Source: Cryptomeria japonica (Eukaryota; Streptophyta; Pinopsida; Cupressales; Cupressaceae). Taken from it: DNA of 64,000 nt. The translations under genes were made by a program, and so were the position numbers. The notes below the pieces were generated by a model. It searched no databases. It worked only from the letters and a program-made list of their open reading frames with translations, and was not told where the DNA came from. Below are positions 44,919 through 56,526 of this stretch, piece after piece. The first letter of the stretch is position 1; every line of letters starts with the position of its first letter. Location: contig NC_081412.1 of NCBI RefSeq assembly GCF_030272615.1, positions 104,896,796 to 104,960,795 of the forward strand. Direction: 5' to 3'.

Positions 44919-46574
44919 AATACTCAGTTATCGAGTGATGAAGAAGATCATATTGAGCCTACCGAGCCTATATTAGCAAAATATGTCAGAAGAAATCATG
45001 CATCAAGTCAGATTATAGGAGATAAGGATGATCTAGTGATGACAAGGAACAAACTGAGACATAACACATGTCTGATATCCGAGTTTGAATCGAGGATAGT
45101 AAAAGAGGCATTAAGAAATGAAGATTGGGTGAATGTTATGACAGAAGAAATTGAATAAATAAAGAAAAATGAAACATGGACACTGGTCCCAAGACCAAAA
45201 GAGAAAAATGTAATCGGTAGAAAGTGGATTTTCAGAAATAAGCTAAATGAAAAAGGTGAGGTCATTTGGAATAAAGCAAGGCTAGTTTGCAAAGGTTATG
45301 CTCAAGAAGAAGGAATAGACTATGGTGAGACTTTTGCACCTGTGGCAAGACTTGAGGGAGTGAGAAAATTGTTGGCCTATGTTGTTTACAAAAATTTCAA
45401 GGTATATCAAATGGATGTTAAATCTGCATTTTTGAATGGTATACTAGAAGAAGAAGTTTATATTGAACATCCTGAAGGATTTATTGAAGAGAAGAATAAA
45501 GATCAGGTATGTAAGTTAAACAAAGCTTTATATGGCCTAAAGCAAGCACCTAGAGCATGGTATGAAAGGTTGCAATCCTACTTAATAAAGATTGGATTTA
45601 TGAGGGCTAGTGAAAATAGCAACATGTATATGAAGAATGATGAGGATAATGGAATACTGATTTCAGCCATATTTGTTGATGATATTATTTTTTGTGGAAA
45701 TGATTCTTTATGTAAGAACTTTGGAAATGAAATGTGCAAAGAATTTGAGATGTCATTAATTGGTGAAATAAAGTATTTTATAGGTTTACAAATACTACAA
45801 ATGAAAAATGGGATTTTCATTACTCAATCCAAGTATATAAAGGAAATCTTGAAGAAATTTGGAATGGAGGATTCTAAACCTGTAAGTACTCCTATGACTA
45901 CTAATTGTAAACTATCAAAGAATGATGAATCTGCATCTATTGATGAGACACTTTACCGATCTATGATTGGAAAGTTGCAATATGTAGTTCACAACAGACC
46001 TGATATAGCACATGCAGTAGGTATAACTGCAATATTTTCTACAGATCCCAAAGAAATCCATATGATAGCAATCAAGAGAATTTTTTCAGATACTTGAGAG
46101 GCACTGAAGATTATGTTTTACTATATAAAAAGAAGAATGATTTTGACTTAAAAGTCTATACTGATGCTAATTGGGCAGGAAATATTGATGACATGAAAAG
46201 CACAAGTGGTGGAGATTTCTTTTTAGGAGAAAGACTAGTGAGTTGGCTTAGCAAGAAACAATGATGCATTTCACAGTTAACAGCTGAAGCTGAATATGTT
46301 GCTAAAGCATTGAATTGTACCAATATAGCATGGATCAAACAATTGTTGGAAGGTATGAATGAGACAATTACCGAGCCAATAACTATATCTTGTGATAATA
46401 CAAGTGCTATCAACATTTCAAACAATCTGGTAATGTACTCTAAGACAAATCATATCTCTATAAAGTATCATTATCTAAGAGAAGAAGTTCAAGAAAATAA
46501 AGCTACTGCCAAGGGACACTTTTGAGTATCTCAGAAGTAAGTTAGGGATCCTACCCCTATCTAGTACTCACTGA
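44919..46574 (+). pseudogene. Copia RT and RNase H, broken but RT core intact
   Basis: RT opens at about 45140 ([18 protein letters not shown]) after an acidic linker. It runs through 45342-46097 with [35 protein letters not shown] and the intact catalytic FVDDIIFCG (about 45670). A frameshift near 46085 leads into RNase H (YTDANWAGNIDDMKSTSGG, AEAEYVAKALNCTNIAW, SCDNTSAINISN). The end YLRSKLGILPLSSTH stops at 46574. About 25 codons are missing just before it, after REEVQENKAT. Confidence 0.88.
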
Positions 46575-46943
46575 CAGAGTTCAGTGAAAGCATCAATTCT
46601 ATGACTCTACAAAATACTATTTGTGAGTTGATGTTGATTTACACACTTTAGGATGTTGTCTAAAGTTGTGCAGGAAACAGTGAATGAAGACAAGATGCTC
46701 TGACCGAGACTAAGATGATACATTTGTATATGTTTGAACAACAAGGAAATTACTTCACAGGGGAAGTAATCATGGATCAGTTTTACTTTTGGCATTGTTG
46801 TCAAAGGGGGAGAAGACTAATGACAGGGGGAGAAGATTACAAGAGAAGAATACAACTCAAGGATGACAGGAGAAGAATAACAACAGTTCGAATCAATTGG
46901 ATTAAATCAAGTTGGTGTTGCCATCAATGCTAAAGGGGGAGAT

Positions 46944-48493
46944 TGTTGGCATTATAATAAGTTTGTTGTTATGATGATATTGAGAAGGTTGTTGGAGATT
47001 GATGATATAATTGATAAAGGATGATTACTGTCTTAATGATATTATTATTTTGTCATTGATGTCAAGCAATTGATTTTCTGATTCAGTATGGTGTTGCCAT
47101 ATCTTAAAGAGTATGTTTCGATGAGTATAAAGATGTCGGTAAGTGACATGGAAAGAATGTGAAAATGAAGGGGAGTAATAAGTTATTCAATGGGCAACTA
47201 TTACCGAGTTAGACAGTGATGAGATTATGTTACTTTGATTATTTTGATATCCTATATATGTGTATTCGAAGACTGAATAAGAAGGAGAAAATATTTTATG
47301 CAACAGAATGAGTAAAGGTTTGATACTATTCTATTTTACCGAGCAAGGAGCTAGTTAGTAAACACCAAGGTTATCAGTGTTGGTTAAAGAAGAAATAAGT
47401 TACCGAGTGTCGTTAGCAAGCAAAGATACCAAGATAGTAACCGAGATGAATACAAAATGTCTACCGAGTAAAGTTCAGTATTTACCAAGTATCAACCAAG
47501 CGGTAACATAATTCATTGGATGAATAAATACATTATTAAATGAAGGATGCCAATGAGCTAGAGATTTATAGTAGATTGGAATGTCGTGCAAGAAGTTTGT
47601 TAAGGATCAACGACAATGAGAATTCAAGAGTTAGATCTACAACATAGATTGAACGGTCATAATCGAGCACAAGTACCAAGGAAGGAATACAACTTTCAAG
47701 GCAAGATAAAACATTTTTCAGTTCGAAGGATTCAATGAGCCTAGTCAAGTTTGTAGATCTGATGGCTAAGATTAATCATGGGAAATGTGATTAAGGAGAT
47801 TAAGCGGTTAGGAATTTCTTATAAATAAAGAAAAGTTGATGAACAATGTATGCATGCAAATAGACGAGCAGTGATACTGCAAAGATGATTACCGAGTACA
47901 GAAGATTGAAGAATAGATTGAGAAGCCCAACAAGGAGGAAGATAAGTCTTATGACAAGATTATTTTGAGCACATAGAGTCTACTTTAATAGTTCAGATGT
48001 GAAGTTGCAGATATATTTTATTATTATTATTTATTTTTGTAAGTGACAGGAAATCTCTTAATCAAGTGGACCTAACAGTCTTATTTGTAAATCCTCTAGC
48101 AAGGTAACATTTTGAATGAGTGTTTGAAATCCTTTGACAAGGTCACTTCTAACAAAGTGCAAGATTCTGATAAATCTGAGGGAAATCCCTTGAATGGATC
48201 ACATCTAGCAATGTGTTTATGTAATCTTTAACAAGATTGGCTTTTAACTGAGCATACTCTAGAAGAGTATATTTTCTTAGTGGGTCCGAAATCCCACAAT
48301 GGTTTTTCCCTATTTGGACTTCCATGTTAAATCTGGTGTTAAATGTGTTTTGATGTTTCAAGTTTATCAGTTTATGAGTTTGAATGATTTATAGTCATAG
48401 TTGCATATCAAGTAAGTTCTATCGAGGTTGAATCTGAAGAATATTTTGAATTGTAAGTTTATCTGTTTCACCCCCCCTCTCATCTAACTAACA
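46944..48493 (+). repeat. 3' LTR of the 40.8-48.5 kb copia
   Basis: It starts right after TAAAGGGGGAGAT (46931-46943). Two more purine tracts lie at about 46803-46814 and 46824-46836. It matches the 5' LTR throughout, with the shorter C tract CACCCCCCCTCTCATC (48470-48484) accounting for part of the 22 bp length difference. Confidence 0.9.
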
Positions 48494-49595
48494 ACTGCCA
48501 CCTGTACGCCACTGGACTACTCCTTCATCACCACCTGTCCGACATGTCATCGCCACATCAGCGGGACCCATGAGCTCACCTACCACCTGGACCTACCACC
48601 TCATCTTTCGACATTTCACGATGGTTATTCCTTGAGCAACTTCGGCTTGCGAAACAATACCGACCATGGGATCTCCTACAACCTGCGTGATCTTTACCAT
48701 TTCCTTTTCACACATGCTTTTCGCCATTTTGTGATGGTTATTCTTTGAGCAACTTTGTCTTGCGAAACTACGTGCACCATCGATCTACTGCGAACTTGCT
48801 GACCAATTAATTCATTCTTTCTCTGTAAAACCTGCCTACCTCGAGATCCATGCACATGTGGGGTCCACCTGGTTGCCAACTATCTCTTTGATCGCCTTGG
48901 GATTCACACCCATGTGCGTGGGGTCCACTAGGCACCCAATAGACACCTTGCATCAAAATCCCTTGAGGCTTTGACACTATGGTTATGTGTGTTCCCACAT
49001 TTAAATACCAGAATTTACCCCTCCACAACCAAATGTGGGGTAATGCTCTGCCTGGGACAGTGCATTTTTGAAAGAGTTTTAATGGCGCCTTTGTCTATAG
49101 ATTTGCTAAAATTTATTAAATGCCTTTCAACATCTCTAGCATACCATACGTGGGAGATTTGGGCGCCACACCTGCTAGTTGAAATTTGCTGCATTTTAAT
49201 GCCTTTGCCAAAGCCACACAGGGGAGGGATTGACTAGCAAGGTTCGTAGGGCTTGGCAATACACCTGCAAATGCATTTTATTGGAAGTCTTTGCTTCTTC
49301 TCTAGCCAACACACCACACTCCATACCACGTACAGGGAGGCTAGACTAGTTTACACCAGCCAATGACATTTGTTGAAAGTTTCTATGTTTTCAAACTCCA
49401 TATTTTCCTCTACGCATTGAAAAAAAGTTACCCAAGCCCCTCCTTTATCATGCTCATGGTAGGGAGTGCTGGCTTGGCTACCCATTTCATTGGTTTTGAA
49501 ATTTTTTTATAACCTTCAAGCATACTGCGTGGGAGGAGGTATGGCATTCAACCTGCCAATGGCCTTCGCTGAAAACTTCAATGGGCCTTACCCAT
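48494..49595. repeat. Degenerate duplicated DNA flanking the copia
   Basis: A block with GATGGTTATTC.TTGAGCAACTT and then CTTGCGAAAC is found at about 48620-48655 and again at about 48731-48766. GGGGTCCAC words with CACATG/CATGTG neighbours recur at 48860 and 48918. Modules with the order CATAC..CGTGGGAG, CACACCTGCTAGTTGAAATT occur near 49141, 49321 and 49520. The GC content is higher than elsewhere. No gene is visible; the frame 48971-49237 has no family motif. Confidence 0.45.
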
Positions 49596-49830
49596 TTCAC
49601 ACCACTTTTCTCTGTCAAGTTATTTTCTATGGTATATTAAGGATCAAGGTAACCAAATGTATCCATTGACATGAGTTACTTCACTAGATGGCCCATCCCT
49701 TGAAAGCCCAAAATCTGCTACTTTCGCTTCCATTTTTCACTTAATAATATATTGGTCAATTTGATATCTCTGTGAATTATTTGAGGTTTACAACTAGTAT
49801 GCAAGATATACATCCATCAATCCATAGATG
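49596..49830 (-). pseudogene. Receptor-like protein kinase fragment (pseudogene)
   Basis: The minus strand encodes kinase subdomains VIb to IX: LHTSCKPQIIHRDIKLTNIL (HRD catalytic loop, about 49750-49815), then after a frameshift KVADFGLSRDGPSSEVTHV (DFG magnesium-binding motif at 49708-49719), and after another frameshift TFGYLDP-stop-YTIENN then LTEKS. The activation-loop GYLDPEY signature has a stop for Glu. Sequence outside this piece does not continue the kinase. It resembles plant receptor kinases (malectin-like/CrRLK1L or LRR-I style), but the subfamily cannot be fixed from 75 residues. It is the only host-gene-derived sequence I recognise. It may have been moved by a transposon or be a decayed gene. 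Confidence 0.85.
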
Positions 49831-49949
49831 ACAAGTAAACTGAAGTTGCCTCTCATCATCCTATTAGCGAATTGCAGTCGAGCTGACATTGATATACATT
49901 GCAATGAATTTAAGACCATTTCGCCATAAAATTAATGCATGGGCACGAG

Positions 49950-51140
49950 CTAGGTCAAGCCCCAAAGTGGGTCCAACTATATTTTTTTTTGTTTTCATGC
50001 AACTGACCTTTGAAATGCCTCACAAAACTTAAACATACCTCTTGAATCGATCGACACCATTTTCAGATCATCAAACTGAGTTTTGCAACTTTTAGGCACC
50101 TGGGCCACATTTTCGCATTTAATCACAAAGATGTAATTTTCAAACTGGTCAAAACACCTTTTTGGACTTTGCAAATTTACAGGCGTGTACTCTGATATAC
50201 AAACATGAACTGTACCAAGCGGTTTTTCAAGATGAATCCTGAGTGAAGAAATATTAATGGTCAAAGATGACCAACTGGCTTTTTCAGCATTGCAGACCTG
50301 ATGAAGTCAATGTGCAGGCAACTTATGATGCCTTTCTTAAAAATAGCAAATGATCTTCATAGACCCTCAAATATAAGGCATAGGTACCTTGAAGTACAGA
50401 TCAAATCTTAGAATTCTCATTTCGATTAGGAAGCTAACTGGGTGCAAATGGTGCGCTTAGGTAAATAGCCACTTTAACTGATGCGGCAATGAAAGTACAT
50501 AACACTGAATAAGGTGGCTCAAGAAACCCTTTTGAAAACTGATCAAATAGATTGACAAGAGCTTGAAATTTGAAACATAGCTTGACTTTTATATCAAAAA
50601 TATCCCAGAAAAAACATTCTGACATGACACTCATCGAGGCAACTTTTCCAAATGTGCAAAGCAAGGCCCTGACTAGCTCCTAAAACAGGGACTTATGCAA
50701 ACCATAAACTGCGAATGAATTGAGCTTGCTAAACTGAGCAAATGGATTCATAAAGACTTGAAATTTTGCATGGAGGCACACTTTTATGCATAGAATTCAG
50801 TGCACTTTGAATTTCACCATGACGATCAATGAGGCAAAATTTATAGGAGCTCAAAGTAGGCTACTCAATAAAATCTCCATTTGCACCTAACATGCACTTT
50901 CAACTCACCCCTTGAAATGGGTACCTGATAAATTGATCCAAACTAAATTCTAAAAGTTTCACAACACTTCATTAGCTAAATGAAAGGTGTACAACAAGTC
51001 TCCAAAGCCTTACCCCTTGATGATTAACTGGCTTCATTTTACCCTCTCTCTAACTAGGCCACCTGAATGAGATTAGGTGCCTTTCTGAAAATGAAATAGC
51101 AAAATTTTGAAATGGGCCTCAAAACTTGACTCAAATTTAA
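49950..51140. repeat. Degenerate tandem array, unit about 195 bp
   Basis: The element CTGATCAAATAGATTGACA with following GAGCTTGAAATTT recurs with steps of 190-197 bp: anchors near 49956, 50150, 50347, 50544, 50739, 50929 and possibly 51120. Units are strongly diverged, but word order (CTGAnCAAAT, CTTGAAATTT, GCATAG/GCATGG, CACTTTTATG) is kept. Short frames (49995-50264 -, 50434-50664 -) fall within units and are not genes. The array meets the truncated copia gag near 51140. Confidence 0.6.
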
Positions 51141-51142
51141 TG

Positions 51143-53150
51143 AGTCCCAACACCAACTATGCATTTTGGTGCAGAAGAATGGAAACATATATGTCCTCTC
51201 TAGGATTTGATGTTTGGATGTCTTTAAAGAATGGTATACTATCCCTAGTGTTCCTCCCACAGACTTGGATGCTAAGGAGTATGAGAACAATGCAAAGGGT
51301 AAAAATGCTATTCTCAATGGGTTTTCAAATAATGAGTTTGTTAAGGTTATGCATTGCTCATTCACCTAGGAGACTTGGGATAAATTGCAAAGATTATTTG
51401 AAGGAGATGCCAAAGCAAGGGGGGCAAGATATAATCACTAAGAGGTCATCTTGAAGTTTTGAAGATGAAAGATGATGAAAAGATTGCAAATTATCTTCAT
51501 AGGGTAGATGAAACTGTGAACACTATTAGGGGACTTGGAGAAGAGGTTGGTGATGAAGTTATTGTCAAAAAGTTACTTAGATCACTCACATATAAGTATG
51601 ATACTAAGGTCTCTGCTACAAAGGAAGCCAAGGATCTAAAAACCTTCACAATAGATGAGTTATTTGGCTCCTTAACTTCTTATGAGACGAGGACAACTAG
51701 AAAAGGATCTTCAAGGAAAGAGGTTGCTTTCAATACCATCAAAAAGGTCAAGGAAGAGGTTGCTCATAAAGGATCCAGTGAAGACTTGGATGCAAAGGTA
51801 GAAAAATTTGTTAGAAATCTCAAAAGAGGATCCGATAAGTATAATGGAAAGTTACCACTCAAATGCTTCAACTGTGGTAAAATAGGAGACTTTGCTACAA
51901 AATGTCCCTATAGTGAAACTGGTGGAGACGAGCAAAGGAGCTCTAGCAGATCTTCCTGTAAAGACAAGGAGAAGAAATTTTACTGACAAGGAAGAAGAAT
52001 AGCCTATATACCATTGAAGATGATGCCACATATGAATAGAGTGCATCGAAAGATGAGTGCCATGAGAATGAAAGAGAAGTTAATCTCTTTATGGCACTAG
52101 ATGAACTGGTTGTTAAAGATGAGTAAGATGAAGATAATGAAGCTGAAGTGGATCTAGAAGGTGAGCTCATAAGTTCTCTTGAGAAGTTAAGTAAGACAAG
52201 AAGAGAACTCAAGAAGGTCAAACTTGTTGATGCAGAGGAACAAGAATAACTGGAGGAATCTCTGGAGGAATCCAAGAAAACAATTTTTGATCTACAACTC
52301 CAATTAGAAGAATCTAAGAGGATATGAGAATCTACATCCTCCGAATTGATAAAAAAGGAAAAGGAGCAGCCAAATCAGGAAGAAAAAATTGTAAGGCTAA
52401 AAAAGGAGCTAGACAAGAGCAATGATGAATTGAAGATGAGGAGCAAGTATGAGGGCAACACTAAATCTTTAGACAAGATGTTGAGAAAACATAAGCATTC
52501 AAAAGACACCATTGGTTTAGAATTTGAAGAAGGACAATGTTCAAATAGCCAAGACACATCCAGTAAGGAGATACAATTCACTTCTTCAAGTGAAAGTAAA
52601 GAGAAAAAAATCCTTATAGTCAACAAAGATACCGACAGGAAGACCTATGTTGAGGCTACAAGAAATCAGCCTATGAAACGGTATGCTCAAAACTGGAAGG
52701 CTCACACATCATACTGGTATGCAAATAATAAAAGAAAGCCCAAGGTGGATAGTGAAGGATTCACTAAAATCAACAACATGAGAGGAAGACATCCAGTGAG
52801 ACAAAGGTTTTCCGATTCAAAGCAACAAGATTGGTATGTACCCAATTTCCATGGTTATTGCTACCGGTGTAATAAGTTTGGACATAGAGTTGCAGATTGT
52901 AGACTAATGAATAATCCCCCTGCTAGTTTTGAAAGTAGAAATTATTTTGTTGCACTCAGGGGTATGGATGTTGTTTGTTATGAGTGTAATGGATTTGGTC
53001 ATAGGATTTTTAATGTAGGTGAAGTCAACTAGTGTCCTACAATAGTTTTAAAGATTCATCTTTTAATGTCAATGTGAAATGCTATAACTTTAAAGAGTTT
53101 GGACATATTGCAAAGCATTACAAGCACATGAAAATCAAGAAAAAATAAAC
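51143..53150 (+). pseudogene. Copia Gag with several zinc knuckles, broken
   Basis: Gag begins at NYAFWCRRMETYMSSLGFDV (51143) and goes through a frameshift near 51230. It continues in 51459-51986 with LLRSLTYKYDTKVSATKEAK and a first knuckle, CFNCGKIGDFATKC, whose His is Asp. A long Glu/Lys-rich, probably coiled-coil region follows (about 52040-52630). The 52346-53032 segment then has CYRCNKFGHRVADC (complete CCHC) and CYECNGFGHRIF (last Cys lost), and a fourth related box, CYNFKEFGHIAKHY, lies near 53080. Stops at 51984 and 52125 break the reading. Confidence 0.75.
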
Positions 53151-53279
53151 AACTCCTGATCAGAAACCAATAGTTAAACTGGAACAAGAAGTTGCAGCAG
53201 ACAAAAAGAAAGAAGACAAACTAGTTTGGGTTGAGAAAGACAAGAACAAAGCAGAATCAAGTCTGATTGTGTAGACTGT

Positions 53280-54719
53280 CCTTCATGCAGAAAGAAGTAA
53301 CTTATGGGTTGTAGATAGTCATTGTTCCAATCCATTGACCAATGACAAAAGGAAGTTTATTAAGCTTGAAGATTGGAATGGAGGCTCAGTAAGATTTGGA
53401 GATAACTCCTCTATCAAGATAAAGGAAAAGGTACTCTGAATATAGATGGAAAATTGAAGGCCCATGATGTATACTATGTGGAAGGTTTGAATCATAATTT
53501 ACTAAGTGTAAGTCAAATGTGTGATAGAGGTTACAAATTCACTTTTGACTCCACCGGTTGCTAGATAAGAAAAGAGAGTATTGGACATATTGTAGCAGAA
53601 GGTAAAAGACAATATGGAAATGTGTACAATCTGAAGGAATGGTATGAGTCCCAATGCATGATAGGACAGGTGGATGAGAGATGACTATGGCATAGGAGAT
53701 TAGGCCCCATAAATTTTGATAATCTAGTTGCAGTGAGAAAAATGATTTCTGTTCGAAATATACCACCAATCATCAAACCAGTAAGCACATTTTTTGATGA
53801 ATGTGTAAGAGGAAATCAGACTAAGGTGAGCTTCAAGACTAACGAACATAATACTTCCATACTGCTAGAACTAGTGCATACAGATCTATGTGGTCCAACT
53901 AGGATAAGAGCTCTTTCTAATGAGAGATAATTTATGCTCTTCATTGATGACTATTCAATAATGACATGGGTCACTTTCCTATAGGATAAATCACAAGCAT
54001 TTGACAGATTCAAGATCTTCCGGAAGATGGTAGAGAAGGAAAGTAGATGCAATCTAAAATGCCTATGATCTGATAGAGGTGGAGAGTTAACATCAAATGA
54101 GTTTGAATATTACTCTAAAAGACATGGAATTAGAAGATAGTACTCAGTCCCCAGGATACCACAACAAAATGGTGTGGTAGAAAGGAAAAACAGGATAGTC
54201 AAGGAGATGGCTAGAACTATGTTGAATGGGGCAAATTTACAGAATATGTATTGGAAGGAAGCGGTTCATACTGTGACATATACTTTGAATCGAGTTCAAC
54301 TGAGAACAAACAACAAGATGACACCTTATAAGTTGTGGTATGAATGGAAACCATCAGTCAAGTAATTCAAGGTGTTTGGGAGTAAATGCTTCATTAAAAG
54401 AGATCAGGATGGCTTGGGCAGCTTTGATTCCAGGAGTAATGAATGTATTTTCTTTGGTTACTCAACTCATAGTAAGGCCTACAAATGCTACAACAAAAGA
54501 CTAAGAAGAGTCATTGAGAGTGTGCATGTAAGAGTTGATGAGGACATGCATAAAGGAAGACAAGAACAAGTGAGTCGGTCTGATGATTCCAGTGATGAAG
54601 GTGAAGAAGCTCAATCAGACAATGAACTAGAAGAAGCATCCAATAAGGTCCCTAATTGGTATGTGCAAAAAAAGCACCCGGAAGAGAAGATTTTGGGTAA
54701 CAAGAGTGATGGTGTGTAG
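53280..54719 (+). pseudogene. Copia protease and integrase, broken
   Basis: Protease reads LWVVDSHCSNPLTNDKRKF (about 53300-53360), with D-S-H for the usual D-S-G. Integrase follows: LWHRRLGPINFDN, DECVRGNQTKVSF (53733-53930), then LVHTDLCGP, SDRGGELTS and NGVVERKNR (54174-54365), so the D, D and E boxes are all present. The C-terminal part is 54372-54719 (FGSKCFIKRDQDG). Several stops break it, for example at 53929 and 54068. Confidence 0.85.
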
Positions 54720-56320
54720 ACTAGAAGAAGACTTGCCAAGAATGATGAACAAGTCAATTTTTGCCTCATGACTAAAATGGAACCTAAGACATTCAATGAG
54801 GCCAACAAAAGTCAGAAATGGATGGATGCAATGAAAGAGGAACTGTAGGAAATTGAGAATAATAAGACTTGGGACTTAGTTCCTAGACCGATTGATAAAA
54901 ATGTGATTGGTATAAAGTGGGTGTACCAGAAGAAGATGAATGAAGAAGGGAAGATTGTGAGGCACACAGCAAGGCTAGTGTGCAAAGGATATTCTCAAAT
55001 ACAAAAGGTATTGATTTTGAAGAAACAATTGCACTATTGGCTAGGATAGAATCTATTAGGATGTTTCTTGCTTTCTCTTCCTACAAGGATTATAAAGTTT
55101 ATCAAATGGATGTCAAATCTGCTTTCCTAAATGGAAATTTTGAAGAGGAAGTATACATGGAACAATCGAAAGGTTTTCTGCTACATGATGAAGAAACCTT
55201 TGTGTGCTTGTTGAAGAAAGCACTATATGGTTTGAAGTAGGTTCCAAGAGCATGGTTCTCAAGGTTCGATAAGTATCTAGAGGAGAAAGGATTTAGAAAA
55301 GGAAGTGCAGGCAACAATTTGTATGTTAAAGTAGAAGGAAACCATATGATTATTGTGGTTGTGTATGTGAATGACATCATTTTTGGAGGTAACAAGGACA
55401 CCCTATGCAAGAACTTTGCTGATCAGATGAAATCAAAATTTGAGATGTCCATGATTGGATAGCTATCCTACTTTTTTGGTTTGTATATTTCACAGCAAGG
55501 TAAAGGGATATTTATCTCTCAAACCAAGTATGTCAAAGATATGTTGAAGAAGTTCCAAATGGAAGATGACAAATTGGTAAGTACTCCCATGGTGACTGGA
55601 TGCAAGCTGAGAAAAGATGATGAATCACCAGTAGTGGATCAAACATTTTATAGATCCATGATTGGCAGTTTGTTATATCTTACTACTTCTAGACTGGATA
55701 TAGTGCATGCAGTATGCATGGTGGCTAGATTTCAAGCTGCACCCAAACAGTCACATGTGAATGCAGTTAGGAGCATATTCCAGTATCTACAAGGGAAAAT
55801 TGATTATGGATTATGGTATCCCAAGAAAGGGGTTTTTACCATACATGTCTACACTGATGTTGATTGGGCAGGTTGCATTGATGACCAAAAGAGCACAAGT
55901 GGTGGTGCATTCATCCTAGGTAACTGGTTAGTCTCATGGGACAACAATAAGAAGGATTCAGTTTCTCTATCTATCGCTGAGGAAGAATATATTGTTGTTG
56001 CTACATGTTGTTCTCAAGTGCTATGGATAAAAAAGACCCTCAAGGATATTTAGGTAGATATTTCTAACCCCATTTCCATCCAGTGTGACAATTCAAGTGC
56101 AATTAAAATATCAAAGAACCTGGTTATGCACTCAAGGACAAATCATATTGCCATCAAATATCATTTTCTCAAGGAGAAGGTGGAAGATCAGGAAGTTAAG
56201 GTAAAGTATGTCCCTACAGGTCAACAAGTGGCTAATATCTTCATCAAGCCTCTATTGGTAAGCACTTTTGAGTATCTGAGACACAAGTTAAGAGTTGTGT
56301 CACTTTCTTCATGCACTTAA
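54720..56320 (+). pseudogene. Copia RT and RNase H, catalytically altered
   Basis: RT includes [50 protein letters not shown] and LYGLK. The catalytic box near 55355-55375 is VYVNDIIFGG, with Asn for the first Asp of YVDD. RNase H (55481-56053) has YTDVDWAGCIDDQKSTSGGA and EEEYIVVATCCSQVLWI. It ends with YLRHKLRVVSLSSC and a stop at 56320. Stops occur at 54848, 55238, 55460 and 56051. Confidence 0.85.
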
Positions 56321-56390
56321 ATGTGTATGGAGAACTATGGTTCAGGTTGAGTTCACTGCCATACCTTTTTTACTCTTGAACCAGTTGATG

Positions 56391-56526
56391 GTCAAAGGGG
56401 GAGATTTGACTAAGGGGAGATAAGTACATGTTGAGGTTGTACCCTTTGTCATGGATGTCAAAGGGGGAGAAATGAACCAGTTAAAGATATGTAGAGTATG
56501 TTGACATCAATGCCAAAGGGGGGTAT
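56391..56526 (+). promoter_or_regulatory. Cluster of polypurine tracts before the 3' LTR
   Basis: Four purine tracts of the AAAGGGGGAGA type lie at about 56394, 56412, 56459 and 56515-56526; the last abuts the LTR. Multiple tracts ahead of the 3' LTR are a described trait of Sirevirus copia elements. Confidence 0.7.

Larger units (their letters stand above)
40821..48493 (+). mobile_element. Sirevirus-like Ty1/copia element, full structure
   Basis: This 7.67 kb element has LTRs at 40821-42392 and 46944-48493, PBS at 42395-42406, gag-pol remnants at 42454-46574 and polypurine tracts up to 46943. Both LTRs begin TGTTGG and end in CA. The flanks are ACCGC (40816-40820) and ACTGC (48494-48498), a 5 bp target duplication with one change. 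Over the first 210 bp of the LTRs I count about 9 differences (about 4%), mostly C/T or G/A. Stops and frameshifts in gag-pol make it inactive. Confidence 0.92.

Noticed and set aside
48971-49237. 88-codon plus-strand frame in GC-richer DNA
   Set aside because: Spans duplicated modules, has no conserved motif and no neighbouring exons or splice context.
49995-50664. Minus-strand frames in the 195 bp array
   Set aside because: They follow the repeat period and share no protein motif; not genes.
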